A stretch of DNA of 64,000 bases from assembly GCF_024972735.1 (NCBI RefSeq), contig NZ_CP087723.1, positions 1,736,001 to 1,800,000 on the forward strand, written 5' to 3'. The stretch comes from Halalkaliarchaeum sp. AArc-CO. Lineage in GTDB: Archaea > Halobacteriota > Halobacteria > Halobacteriales > Haloferacaceae. The notes under the pieces are model-generated. The model saw nothing but the letters and a program-made list of their open reading frames with translations, did no database searches and was not told the DNA's origin. The stretch's first letter is position 1. Every line of letters starts with the position of its first letter. Positions 44,949 to 53,905 of this stretch are shown piece by piece. Position numbers and translations under genes: made by a program.

Positions 44949-46034
44949 CTATCGGGGTTTCCCGCGTCGGTACTGCGGTGGCCATTCGAGGTCCACATCA
45001 AGCGCCTCGGCCGCGTGCAACGTCCAGTACGGGTTCCGGAGGAACTCCCGGCCCAGGATCGCGAGGTCGGCCCGGCCGTTGCGGACGAGTGCGTCGGCGT
45101 GCTCCGGCTCCGTGATCTTCCCGACGGCCCCGACGGCGACGTCCGTCCGGTCCCGGATCTCCTCGGCGTACGGCACCTGATAGCCGGGAGCGGCCTCGGG
45201 GACCGTCTGCTCGGGATGGATGCCGCCCGCCGAAACGTCGATCAGGTCGGCACCGGCCTCCGAAAGAAGCGGCGCGAGCCGGACCGAGTCCGAAAGCGTC
45301 CACGACTCCCGATCCGGCAGCCAGTCGGTCGCAGAGATGCGGACGAAGACAGGCTTGTCGTCGGGCCAGACCTCCCGAACCGCAGCCGTTACGTCCCTGA
45401 CGAGACGGGTTCGTCCCTCGAAGTCGCCCCCATAGGCGTCACTCCGGCGGTTCGTCACCGGCGAGAGGAACTCGTGGAGCAGATAGCCGTGGGCGGCGTG
45501 TACCTCGGCGATCTCGAAGCCGGCCCGACGGGCCCGCTCGGCGGCGGCGGCAAAGTCGTCGACCACGTTTTCGATCCCGTCCCGCGTGAGTCGGCGGAGC
45601 GGAACCGGATCCTCCTCGCGTGGCCACGGTTCGTCGCTGGGCGCGACCACGTCCCAGCCGCCGTCGGCGGGTGCGACCGGGCCGCCACCGTCCCAGGGCC
45701 GTTTCGTCGACGCCTTCCTGCCCGCGTGGGCCAGCTGGATCCCCGGAACCGATCCCTGGTCGGCGATAAAGCCAGCGATGTCGGCGAGCGCGTCGGCCTG
45801 GTCGGCGTTCCAGATGCCGAGGTCGTGTGGAGTGATCCGCCCTTCCGGTGATACTGCCGTCGCCTCCGACATCACGACGCCCGCGCCACCGACCGCCCGG
45901 CTACCCAGATGAACGAGATGCCAGTCAGTCGGCATGCCCTCGCTAGCGGAGTACTGACACATCGGTGACACCATCACGCGGTTCGGCAGTTCGGTGTCCC
46001 GCAACACGAGCGGATCGAACAGGGAATCAGTCAT
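44949..46034 (-). CDS. NADH:flavin oxidoreductase, Old Yellow Enzyme (YqjM class)
   Basis: A 361-residue FMN TIM barrel that reduces activated alkenes with NAD(P)H. The YqjM-type N-terminus (VMVSPMCQYSA) has the redox-tuning Cys. The catalytic His pair region and Tyr appear in HAAHGYLLHEFLSPVTNRRS, and FMN phosphate contacts are in GREFLRNPYW. Probable roles are detoxification or xenobiotic reduction. Confidence 0.93.
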   Translation of the reverse strand: MTDSLFDPLVLRDTELPNRVMVSPMCQYSASEGMPTDWHLVHLGSRAVGGAGVVMSEATAVSPEGRITPHDLGIWNADQADALADIAGFIADQGSVPGIQLAHAGRKASTKRPWDGGGPVAPADGGWDVVAPSDEPWPREEDPVPLRRLTRDGIENVVDDFAAAAERARRAGFEIAEVHAAHGYLLHEFLSPVTNRRSDAYGGDFEGRTRLVRDVTAAVREVWPDDKPVFVRISATDWLPDRESWTLSDSVRLAPLLSEAGADLIDVSAGGIHPEQTVPEAAPGYQVPYAEEIRDRTDVAVGAVGKITEPEHADALVRNGRADLAILGREFLRNPYWTLHAAEALDVDLEWPPQYRRGKPR

Positions 46035-46131
46035 CGATCGGAGTTCACCCGCCAGGATAAAACGACTGTTGAAAGCGACGCCGCCACGGCCGCAGCTTCA
46101 CCGCCCGCCTATGCGATTTCAAAAATAATTG

Positions 46132-46174
46132 TTTTCGATATAGAAAAGACAGTTTCCAAGAAACCAATCTTTAA
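46132..46174 (+). promoter_or_regulatory. dpsA promoter with two inverted repeats
   Basis: TTTTC-GATATA-GAAAA (46132-46147) and GTTTC-CAA-GAAAC (46152-46164) lie in tandem just upstream of a TATA-like TCTTTAAG at 46167-46174, about 30 bases before the dpsA ATG. The repeats are likely binding sites for an iron- or oxidation-responsive regulator. Confidence 0.6.
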
Positions 46175-46202
46175 GAGGAATGCGGCCGAATTTCCACTCG
46201 CA

Positions 46203-46751
46203 ATGAGCACCCAAAAGCACGTTCGACAGCAGTACGGCGAGGTCGAAGGAAGCGAATCTCTCCGGATCCCATCGGACAAAGCCGAGCAGATCGTCGACGC
46301 GTTGACGACCGACCTGGCGTCGACGTACGTCCTGTACCACCAGCTGAAAAAGCACCACTGGATCGTCGAGGGGGCGGAGTTCCGTGATCTCCATCTGTTC
46401 CTCGGCGAGGCCGCCGGCGACGCCGAGGAGGCGGCCGACGTGCTCGCCGAGCGCATCCAGGCGCTTGGCGGCGTCCCTCTCTCGGGCGGTGCAAACTTCG
46501 AAGAACACGCGACGGTGAGCCCGGAGGACACCGACGCCTACGACATCCGGTCCTCGTTGGAGAACGACATGGAGATGTACGGAGACGTCATCGAGTCGTT
46601 GCGCGAGCACATCCAGCTCGCGAACAATCTGGGCGATTACACGACCGAAGAGGAACTGCGCGAAATCCTCCAGACCACCGAGGAGCACGCCCACCACATC
46701 GAACACTATCTCGAAGACGATACGCTGGTGCTCGAATCCAGTACCCACTGA
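46203..46751 (+). CDS. dpsA: DNA-binding ferritin-like protein DpsA
   Basis: A 182-residue Dps protein that stores iron and protects DNA by oxidising Fe(II) with peroxide in a dodecamer. Ferroxidase residues are seen in LKKHHWIVEGAEFRDLHLFL (His, His) and GDAEEAADVLAERI (Asp, Glu). It has the acidic surface of haloarchaeal DpsA and a 20-residue N-terminal tail. Its own promoter has two inverted repeats, fitting regulation by iron or oxidants. Confidence 0.95.
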   Translation: MSTQKHVRQQYGEVEGSESLRIPSDKAEQIVDALTTDLASTYVLYHQLKKHHWIVEGAEFRDLHLFLGEAAGDAEEAADVLAERIQALGGVPLSGGANFEEHATVSPEDTDAYDIRSSLENDMEMYGDVIESLREHIQLANNLGDYTTEEELREILQTTEEHAHHIEHYLEDDTLVLESSTH

Positions 46752-46790
46752 CCGAAAGAAGCGACAACGGGACGCTGCTTTTTCGAGCGA

Positions 46791-48146
46791 TCAGTCGAGA
46801 TCGAACGGGTTTTCGCGAACGACCGTCTGCTCGCGGTTCGGACCGATGCCGACCGCGTACACCGGAACACCCACCTCCGTCGAGAGATACGAGAGGTACT
46901 CGCGTGCGGCCTCCGGCAGGGCGTCGTATCCCTCCTCGGCGACCGCATTCCAGTCCACTTCCGGCCACGGCTCGAACTCCCGGTACACCGGCTCGCAACG
47001 CGCCCACTCCTCGGTGGTCGTCGGCATCGTCTCGGTCGTCTCGCCGTCGAGTTCGTACGCGTGACCGACCTTCACCTCGTCGAGCCCCGCGAGCACGTCC
47101 ACGTGGTTGACGCCGATCCCCGTGAAGCCGTTCACGCGGGCGGCGTGTCGGAGCATCGGCACGTCGAGCCAGCCGATCCGACGCGGCCGACCTGTGACCG
47201 TTCCGAACTCGCCGCCGCGTTCCCGGATCTCGTCGGCGAGCGCCTCCTCGCGTGCGTCCCCGTCCAGTTCCGTGGGGAGCGGCCCGGTGCCGACGCGCGA
47301 GAGGTACGCCTTCACGACGCCGACGACCTCCCCGCGACCGATTACCGAGGGGCCGACGCCGGAGCCGACGCAGGCGCCCCCGGCGGTCGGGTTCGAGGAA
47401 GTGACGTACGGGTAGATCCCGTGATCGATGTCGATACTCGTACCCTGGGCCCCTTCGAACAGGAGGTTCTCGCCGTTCTCGCGTTTCTCCGCGAGGAATT
47501 CCCCGGCGTTTACCGTCATCTCCTCGCGCTCGAGACGTCGGCCGATCTCGCTGTACTCCTCGAACAGCGCCTCGACGTCGAACGCCTCCGCGTACTCGGC
47601 GTGTTCGTCGACGAGGTCGAGCCCGTACACTTCTGTCGCCAGCGTCCGCTTTTGCGGGACGACGTACTCGAGACGCTCCCGGAGCACGTCCGGATCGAGC
47701 AGATCGCCGACGCGAACGCCGCGACGGCCAGCCTTGTCCTCGTACGTTGGTCCGATCCCGCGGCCGGTGGTCCCCGCGTCCAGATCCGAGTCGGACTTGA
47801 CTTCCTCCTCGATCCCGTCGAGAACGCGGTGGAACGGGAGGATGACGTGCGCCCGTCGGGCGAGACGGACGTCCGGGTCGACGCCGCGCTCACGGAGATC
47901 GTCGATCTCGGAGAATAGCGTCCGGGGATTGACCACGCAGCCGTTTCCGAGCACCCCGGTTTTCCCCCGAATCGCCCCGCTTGGAACCAGCGAGAGTTTG
48001 TACTCGGTACCGTCGTGAACGACCGTGTGTCCCGCGTTGTCCCCGCCCTGGTACCGGACGACGACGTCGGCGTCGCCTCCCCAGATGTCGACGAGGGCAC
48101 CCTTGCCCTCGTCTCCGAGCTGGGAACCGACGATGGTGACTGTCAT
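46791..48146 (-). CDS. purA: Adenylosuccinate synthase
   Basis: 451 residues. It joins IMP and aspartate using GTP, the first committed step to AMP. Motifs are GSQLGDEGKGALVD (P-loop, catalytic Asp), GGDNAGHTVV, TTGRGIGPTYEDKAGRRGVR, and the 'switch' YVTSSNPTAGG. The length fits the family with a haloarchaeal insertion near the C-terminus. It is convergent with dpsA. Confidence 0.97.
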   Translation of the reverse strand: MTVTIVGSQLGDEGKGALVDIWGGDADVVVRYQGGDNAGHTVVHDGTEYKLSLVPSGAIRGKTGVLGNGCVVNPRTLFSEIDDLRERGVDPDVRLARRAHVILPFHRVLDGIEEEVKSDSDLDAGTTGRGIGPTYEDKAGRRGVRVGDLLDPDVLRERLEYVVPQKRTLATEVYGLDLVDEHAEYAEAFDVEALFEEYSEIGRRLEREEMTVNAGEFLAEKRENGENLLFEGAQGTSIDIDHGIYPYVTSSNPTAGGACVGSGVGPSVIGRGEVVGVVKAYLSRVGTGPLPTELDGDAREEALADEIRERGGEFGTVTGRPRRIGWLDVPMLRHAARVNGFTGIGVNHVDVLAGLDEVKVGHAYELDGETTETMPTTTEEWARCEPVYREFEPWPEVDWNAVAEEGYDALPEAAREYLSYLSTEVGVPVYAVGIGPNREQTVVRENPFDLD

Positions 48147-48266
48147 ACACTGGTGGTTCAGTACCCCCGAACAAACCCGTTACGGTCGGTCTCTCCCGGA
48201 CGAGGCCCCGGGGGAACCGGGATCAATGGAATAACTATATACGGTGTCCACGTATTGACAAGTGAA

Positions 48267-48353
48267 ATGAAGCGATCGAAACTCATCGCGGTGATAGCGA
48301 TCGTCGCTATCCTCGCCATCGTGGTATTGCGCAGTCGGTCGAACGACGAGTGA
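48267..48353 (+). CDS. Possible very small membrane protein (28 aa)
   Basis: 28 residues, MKRSKLIAVIAIVAILAI followed by a polar end. A TATATAC box at 48236-48242 precedes the ATG by about 27 bases, which supports expression. There is one membrane helix. The function is unknown. Confidence 0.45.
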   Translation: MKRSKLIAVIAIVAILAIVVLRSRSNDE

Positions 48354-48470
48354 TCTGTCGAGCCGCGGTATTGACCTGTCGAGCCGCCGTATGGCGGTTG
48401 CGAGTATCGGCTCCGATAACTGGCGTCCAACTTTTATGTGGAAACCGATCGAGGTCAACTCCGTGATCAG

Positions 48471-50132
48471 ATGTCCGGTCCAGTTTCTGTAGCGCATGTT
48501 CGAAGGAGTTACGGTGCGAAACTGTCGCTCGCTCTGGTTGGGTTGACGGCGCTGGTCGTGGGGTACGGGGCGTTGATCCACGTCAGGGCCACCGAACAGC
48601 TCGGCGCTGCGGGTGGAGAGATAACCTCGGGGATCGTCGCGTTGGTGTTTCTGATGGTGATCAGCTTCGGGCTGCTCGGCGTAACCATCGGATCGAACAC
48701 CGTGCTTTCGCTCCGCCAGTTGACCCGCAAGGCCGAGCGGATGGCGGACGGCGACCTCACTGTCGAGTTTCACTCTCCCAGGAAAGACGAGTTCGGACGG
48801 CTGTACGACGCGTTCGCGACGCTGCGGGACTCGCTTCGCGACCGGATCGAGGAGGCCGAAGCCGCCAGGGAAGAAGCAGAACAGGCCCGCAGGGAGGCGG
48901 AACGCACCCGCGACGAAGCGGAGGCGTACGCCGACGCCGTCGAAGCGAAAGCCACAGAGTACGAGGACGCGATGCGGGCCGTCGCGGAGGGTGATCTCAC
49001 CCGACAGGTCGATCCGGAAAGCGAAAGCGAGGCGATGGAGGACGTCGGACGGGCGTTCAACGAGATGGTGACTGCGCTTTCGGAGATCGTCGCGGACGTC
49101 GACGCGGTCGCCGACGACGTCGCGGAGGCTGCCGACGAGGTGGATTCCAGGGCCAACAGGCTGCAAACGTCGACGAGCGAGGTGGAGGAAGCCGCAGCCG
49201 AAATCGCCGACGGCGCCCGAAGCCAGCGGCAGGATCTCGAGGGCGCCACCGAGGAGGCCAGCGACCTATCGGCGAGCGCCGAGGAGGTCGCCGCCACTGT
49301 CGAAAACGTCGCACAGACGGCGGCCTCGGCCGCCGAAATCGGCGAGGAAGGCCGCAAAGCGGCGGAAACCGCGCTGGATCAGATGGCGACGATCCAGGAC
49401 GTCACCGACGAGACGGCCACGGAGGTCGAGTCGCTCGCCGCGGAGATCGACGAGATCGGCGGGATCGCGGATGCGATCTCGGAGATCGCCGAACAGACGA
49501 ACATGCTCGCGTTGAACGCGTCGATCGAGGCTGCCCGCGCCGGGGCCGACAGCGACGGCTTCGCGGTCGTCGCACAGGAGGTGAAATCTCTGGCCGAGGA
49601 CACGAAATCCGCTGCCGCGGAGATCGAAGGGCGGATCGAACGGGTACAGGAACGGACCGGCGATGCGGTCGACGCGATGCAGGAGACGGAACGCCGGATC
49701 GACGCCGGCGTCGAGACGGTGGAAACAAGCATCGACGCACTAGAGCGCCTCGCAGAGAGCGTTGAGGTAACCGACGCCAGTATGGACGAAATCGAGGAGG
49801 CCACCGATTCACAGGCGACATCGATAAACGGCGTGGTACAGCGGGTCGAAGACGTCGCCGCAATCAGCGAACAGACGGTCGACGCCGCCGAAGCCGTCAC
49901 TGTGGCCGTCGACGACCAGACGGCGACGCTCTCGGAGGTGACCGGCGCGGCCGAAGGGCTGGCCGCACGCGCCGACGAACTGCAACGCGCTGTCGACGGG
50001 TTCAGAGTCGAGACCGGGCACGTGCAACGGGGCCGCACCGGAAGCGAGGACACAGCGGTCGCCACCGACGGCTCGGGCGACGAGTTCGGCTGGGTAACCA
50101 CCCGCGATGACGACGCGGGGAGGAGGGAGTGA
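48471..50132 (+). CDS. htrII: Transducer of sensory rhodopsin II (methyl-accepting protein)
   Basis: 553 residues. Two membrane helices (about 17-38 and 52-75) are joined by a very short external loop of about 14 residues, so there is no external sensor domain. HAMP-like segments ([17 protein letters not shown], then [15 protein letters not shown]), a coiled coil and a full signalling hairpin ([20 protein letters not shown]) follow. Overlap with the downstream rhodopsin gene supports the pairing. The start at 48471 fits the TTTTATG box at 48432-48438. Confidence 0.9.
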   Translation: MSGPVSVAHVRRSYGAKLSLALVGLTALVVGYGALIHVRATEQLGAAGGEITSGIVALVFLMVISFGLLGVTIGSNTVLSLRQLTRKAERMADGDLTVEFHSPRKDEFGRLYDAFATLRDSLRDRIEEAEAAREEAEQARREAERTRDEAEAYADAVEAKATEYEDAMRAVAEGDLTRQVDPESESEAMEDVGRAFNEMVTALSEIVADVDAVADDVAEAADEVDSRANRLQTSTSEVEEAAAEIADGARSQRQDLEGATEEASDLSASAEEVAATVENVAQTAASAAEIGEEGRKAAETALDQMATIQDVTDETATEVESLAAEIDEIGGIADAISEIAEQTNMLALNASIEAARAGADSDGFAVVAQEVKSLAEDTKSAAAEIEGRIERVQERTGDAVDAMQETERRIDAGVETVETSIDALERLAESVEVTDASMDEIEEATDSQATSINGVVQRVEDVAAISEQTVDAAEAVTVAVDDQTATLSEVTGAAEGLAARADELQRAVDGFRVETGHVQRGRTGSEDTAVATDGSGDEFGWVTTRDDDAGRRE

Positions 50133-50134
50133 CC

Positions 50135-50845
50135 ATGCCGGTCGACATGACGACGTGGGCTGGGCTCGGTGCTGCCGGCATGGCGGTCGGGACCGCCTAC
50201 CCCCTGTACGGGATGGCTCGCAATCCCGAAAAATATCGGTTCTACGGCGTACTCGCTTCGATCACTGGCATCGCCTTCGTTGCCTACGTGTTGATGGCAT
50301 TCAATATCGGAACGGTCACGGCGGCGGGATACGACCTCCCGCTTCCCAGGTATATCGACTGGCTGCTCACGACGCCGCTTTTGGTGTTGTATCTCGGCAT
50401 GCTGGTTCGGCCGGGACGCCGGCTGGTCGCGGCGCTTGTGGCGGTGAACGTCCCGATCATCGGGTTCGGGATCGGTGCGTCGCTCACTATCGGCCCGATC
50501 TCGTGGGCGATGTTCGGCCTCTCGTCGGTCGCGTACATCACGTTGCTGTGGATGCTCCTGTGGGAACTTCCGGCCCGGGCGACGATCCACGACGACCGCA
50601 TCGAAGTCGTGTTCGGAAAACTTCGGAACCTGACTGTCGTGCTGTGGACGCTGTACCCGATCGTCTGGCTCGCTGCCCCGACCGGCGCCGGACTCATGCT
50701 GCCCGCCGAGGAGATGGTCGCGTTCGTGTACCTCGACTTCATCAGCAAGGTGGCCTTCGTCGTGGTCGCGGTCAACGGTGCGGCCGCGCTGGATGCACTC
50801 TCGACTGCCGAAGGGCCGGCGGTCGACCCGACCCCCGCCGACTGA
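50135..50845 (+). CDS. sopII: Sensory rhodopsin II
   Basis: A 236-residue seven-helix retinal protein for blue-light-avoiding taxis. With the ATG at 50135 the numbering equals that of Natronomonas SRII: RYIDWLLTTP gives Arg72, Asp75 (counterion) and Thr79; Tyr86 fills the proton-donor site, excluding a pump. Tyr174 is in LYPIVW, Asp201 and Lys205 (retinal Schiff base) lie in YLDFISK. Position 204 is Ser instead of the signalling Thr, and position 189 is Leu. GTG at 50129 could also start. It is tightly linked to htrII. Confidence 0.92.
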   Translation: MPVDMTTWAGLGAAGMAVGTAYPLYGMARNPEKYRFYGVLASITGIAFVAYVLMAFNIGTVTAAGYDLPLPRYIDWLLTTPLLVLYLGMLVRPGRRLVAALVAVNVPIIGFGIGASLTIGPISWAMFGLSSVAYITLLWMLLWELPARATIHDDRIEVVFGKLRNLTVVLWTLYPIVWLAAPTGAGLMLPAEEMVAFVYLDFISKVAFVVVAVNGAAALDALSTAEGPAVDPTPAD

Positions 50846-50914
50846 CCCCGGTCCGGAAACGACCCTCGCCTCCGGCACCACATCCGTTTTTATCACAGAG
50901 ATCCGAGTGGCCGT

Positions 50915-51856
50915 ATGACCGATCAGCGAACCTCTATCGTGGATTCCATTCGCAAGGAGGAGTACACCGGCGAAAACCGGTGTCTCCCCTGTACAGTAGT
51001 CAACGTCGGCATCGCACTCCTTCTGGGCGCGGTTGCGGCGGTTCGCTCCCGCGGGGCGGCGGTCGTGGTCGTCGCCGTCTCCGTTGTGGCGATCTATCTC
51101 CGCGGGTATCTGGTCCCCGGTACCCCGGAGTTGACGAAACGGTACCTCCCCGAATGGGCGGCGCAGTATTTCGATCACCACCCGCTGGAGGACGCCTTTA
51201 CCGGAACGAAACCCACCGGTGAAACGGATGTAACCGTCGAAACAGAGACTACAGACGAGGACTCCACCGAATCGGAGTCGTTCGAAACCGTCGAGAAGAT
51301 ACAAAAACAGCGGCAGGAGGCGGTCGATCCCGAGCAGTTCCTGCTCGAGGTCGGCGCGACCACGGAAACCGAGGACGGAACCGACCTTCGTCTCACCGAG
51401 TCGTTTTCGGAGGCTGTCGACGAGGGAATCGCTTCGTTCGGGGGGGATCGGCCGGGGAACGCCGCAGTTGCGGACGTGTTCGACGCCGATCCCGCGGAGG
51501 TCGAGTTCAAGGACAGAACCTATCCTGCAGTCAAGGTGGGACGCCGAATCCGGAAGTGGCCCTCCGAGGGGGCACTCCTCGTCGACGTCGCGACTCACCG
51601 GGCGCTCGCGTCGCAAACCGACCGCTGGCGGTCGGTTCCGCTGGAACAGCGCGTGGGCATCCTCGAGTCGCTGCGAACGTTCCAGCTCCAGTGTCCCGTC
51701 TGTGACGGCGAGGTCGCGTTCGGCGACGCGGTCGTCGAATCCTGCTGTGCCACCTACGAGGTGATCTCCTACGAGTGTCTCGACTGTGGGCAACGACTCC
51801 TCGAACTGGATCCGGCAACGATCGACGAGGGCGACGGAACCGGGATCAGACCGTAG
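50915..51856 (+). CDS. Membrane protein with C-terminal zinc-ribbon-like region
   Basis: 313 residues. Cytoplasmic N-terminus (with CLPC), two membrane helices (about 27-45 and 47-66), an acidic Thr/Glu-rich linker, and a C-terminal domain with Cys pairs (QCPVCDGEVAF, ESCCATYEV, ECLDCGQRLLE) typical of a zinc ribbon. I do not recognise the family. It lies downstream of sopII but has its own TTTTTATC box (50886-50893), so it is probably separate. Confidence 0.75.
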   Translation: MTDQRTSIVDSIRKEEYTGENRCLPCTVVNVGIALLLGAVAAVRSRGAAVVVVAVSVVAIYLRGYLVPGTPELTKRYLPEWAAQYFDHHPLEDAFTGTKPTGETDVTVETETTDEDSTESESFETVEKIQKQRQEAVDPEQFLLEVGATTETEDGTDLRLTESFSEAVDEGIASFGGDRPGNAAVADVFDADPAEVEFKDRTYPAVKVGRRIRKWPSEGALLVDVATHRALASQTDRWRSVPLEQRVGILESLRTFQLQCPVCDGEVAFGDAVVESCCATYEVISYECLDCGQRLLELDPATIDEGDGTGIRP

Positions 51857-51857
51857 G

Positions 51858-52403
51858 CTACTCGGGGACGAGCCGGACCGTCGTCCGACTGTACAGCCCC
51901 TTGCCTTCGGCGTCCTCGACGTTGAGGCCGGCGCCGATGGCGTACTTGCCCGGACCGGCCGGCTCCCACTCGGACTCCGACACACGGAAGGTTCCCGTCC
52001 AGCGCTTCCTGAACACTTTCTCTTCTCCGCGTTCGAAGACGAACCCCCGTTGCTCGTCGGGCGGGTTCTTCAGATCGACGTGTGAGGCTTCCGTCACGCC
52101 GTCGACGTCCCACGTCCACAGCACCGGCGATCGGACCGGAACCGTCACCGGGAACGGCATCACGTTCCGCATCCGAACCACGAACGGAACGTCGGTTCCG
52201 ACAGGGTACTCGTTTCTGGGGGTCGTAACGTCGATCTTGATCGACCGATATCGGAGCCAGTGTGGAACGAACACGCGGCTCAGCCACGTGGAGGGGACCA
52301 TCTTGACCGCGAGCGGCTCGTGAGATCGGTCGCGCCGTTCTCCGGGGCTGAACGCGTCCTCCTCGTCCCGGCGAAGCGCCTCCGACTCGTAGATCCGACG
52401 CAT
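51858..52403 (-). CDS. Conserved haloarchaeal beta-rich protein of unknown function
   Basis: 181 residues with an acidic/basic N-terminus and a beta-sandwich-like core (IKIDVTTPRNEYPVGTDVPF, VVRMRNVMPFPVTVPV, KRWTGTFRVSESEWEPAG). It has no signal peptide. It ends 1 base from the convergent membrane protein gene. The function is unknown. Confidence 0.7.
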   Translation of the reverse strand: MRRIYESEALRRDEEDAFSPGERRDRSHEPLAVKMVPSTWLSRVFVPHWLRYRSIKIDVTTPRNEYPVGTDVPFVVRMRNVMPFPVTVPVRSPVLWTWDVDGVTEASHVDLKNPPDEQRGFVFERGEEKVFRKRWTGTFRVSESEWEPAGPGKYAIGAGLNVEDAEGKGLYSRTTVRLVPE

Positions 52404-52473
52404 CGTCGGACCAAGGGCCGCAACCGAGTAAAAGCGTTCGATCGACCGGACAACGGAGACGTCGGCGGACGGC

Positions 52474-52530
52474 GTTAGTCGTCCGCGTCGGTGTTAGTCG
52501 TCCGCGTCGGTGTTAGTCGTCCGCGTCGGT
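52474..52530. repeat. Three 19-base tandem repeats after an ABC ATPase gene
   Basis: GTTAGTCGTCCGCGTCGGT occurs three times head to tail (from 52474, 52493 and 52512) and continues as a diverged fourth copy into the last codons of the gene ending at 52532. It looks like duplication of the gene's 3' end, each unit reading D-A-D-D-stop on the minus strand. Confidence 0.9.
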
Positions 52531-52531
52531 G

Positions 52532-53905
52532 TTAGTCATCCGCGACGGCGTCGTCGGCGTCGGATCCGCTCGTTCCGACGGCACCGGGAGCGAACTCGGG
52601 CGGCGTGCCAGGGTAGCCGTCGTCGTAGAGCAGACACGCGATCCGGTGGCCGGATTCCGTCTCCGCAAGCGGTGGAACCGTCTCTTCGCAGGGGGTGGTG
52701 AGGTCCTCAGCGATGACCGCGGCCCCCTCCTCGAGTCCGTCCTCGTGGACCGTCCTGACGTATCGCGTGAGCGCCTCCTCGACTGTCGAATCCGAAAGCC
52801 GCTCGGGAAGTTCGAATTCCTCCCGGACGAGGCGTTCGAGTTCCTTCTGGGGCAGTTCCTCGTAACTTTCGAATCCCGACCCTGCCTCGCCTTCTTCGAC
52901 AGCGGTCACCGCGTGTATCGAATCCGCCGATCGGGCACGCTGCTTGAGGTTGAGCAGCGAGCGCCAGTGCTCCTGTTCGACGTCGATCGCGTCCGGCTGG
53001 ATGACCCGGGGACACCGGGTGTGGAACCGACACCCCGTCGGCGGATCGATCGGCGATGGGACCGCCCCGCGGAGGAAGATCTGTTCGCCCTCCCAGAGCG
53101 GATCGGGCTCCGGGATCGCCGACAAAAGCGCCTCCGTGTACGGATGATACGGCGGCGCGTACACGCTCTCGGTCGGGCCGATCTCGGCGACCTTGCCGAG
53201 ATACATCACGGCGACCCGGTCGGAGATGTGCTCGACGACGCTGAGGTCGTGCGCGATGAACACGTACGAGAGGTCGAACTGTTCTTGGAGATCCTCGAGG
53301 AGGTTGAGGATCTGCGCCTGGACGCTCACGTCCAGGGCGCTCACCGGCTCGTCACAGATGACGACTTCCGGGTCCACCGCCAGCGCGCGGGCGATCCCGA
53401 TGCGCTGCTTCTGGCCGCCGGAGAACTCGTGGGGGTACCGGTTCGCGTGGCTCGGATTGAGACCGACCGTGTCGAGCAGCTCGTACACCCGATCCTCGCG
53501 GTCCTCCGTTTCGCCGATCGAGTGGATCTCCAACGGCTCCCGGATGATGTCTCCGACGGTCATCCGGGGGTTCAAGCTCGAGTACGGATCCTGGAAGATG
53601 TACTGGATGTTCTTCCGGATGTCCCGGAGTCCACTGCTGGAAAGCTCCGTGAGATCCGTATCGCGGTAGTAGATCGAGCCACCCGTCGGCTCGATCAGCC
53701 GTATCATCGTCTGTCCAAGCGTCGACTTCCCGCAGCCGGATTCGCCGACGACGCCCAGGGTTTCCCCCTCCTGAAGCTCGAAACTGACGTCGTCGACCGC
53801 CTTCACCTTCTGGGACTCCCCCAGCAGCGTGTCGAGGAACCCTTCGCTCGTGTCGTAGTACTTTTCGAGGTTCTCGACCCGAACGATCGGCTCGTCGCTA
53901 CTCAT
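52532..53905 (-). CDS. dppF: Oligopeptide/dipeptide ABC transporter ATPase (DppF type)
   Basis: 457 residues. Walker A GESGCGKST, signature FSGGQKQRIGIA, Walker B VVICDEPVSALD and H-loop VFIAHDLS form a complete ATPase. The oligopeptide-type C-terminal extension GCRFHTRCP is followed by an unusually long acidic tail (about 120 residues, CLLYDDGYPGTPPEFAPG near the end). Overlaps the upstream dppD by eight bases; part of the five-gene leftward operon with the binding protein at 57019. Confidence 0.93.
   Translation of the reverse strand: MSSDEPIVRVENLEKYYDTSEGFLDTLLGESQKVKAVDDVSFELQEGETLGVVGESGCGKSTLGQTMIRLIEPTGGSIYYRDTDLTELSSSGLRDIRKNIQYIFQDPYSSLNPRMTVGDIIREPLEIHSIGETEDREDRVYELLDTVGLNPSHANRYPHEFSGGQKQRIGIARALAVDPEVVICDEPVSALDVSVQAQILNLLEDLQEQFDLSYVFIAHDLSVVEHISDRVAVMYLGKVAEIGPTESVYAPPYHPYTEALLSAIPEPDPLWEGEQIFLRGAVPSPIDPPTGCRFHTRCPRVIQPDAIDVEQEHWRSLLNLKQRARSADSIHAVTAVEEGEAGSGFESYEELPQKELERLVREEFELPERLSDSTVEEALTRYVRTVHEDGLEEGAAVIAEDLTTPCEETVPPLAETESGHRIACLLYDDGYPGTPPEFAPGAVGTSGSDADDAVADD

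Noticed and set aside
50135-50845. Light-driven proton pump (bacteriorhodopsin)
   Set aside because: The donor position 86 is Tyr and the gene is fused in order with a transducer gene, so it is sensory.
49379-51985. A long antisense open frame of about 870 codons across htrII, sopII and the next gene
   Set aside because: It lies opposite three well-supported genes and its sequence is rich in Arg, Ser and Pro with no recognisable domain; high GC readily opens such frames.
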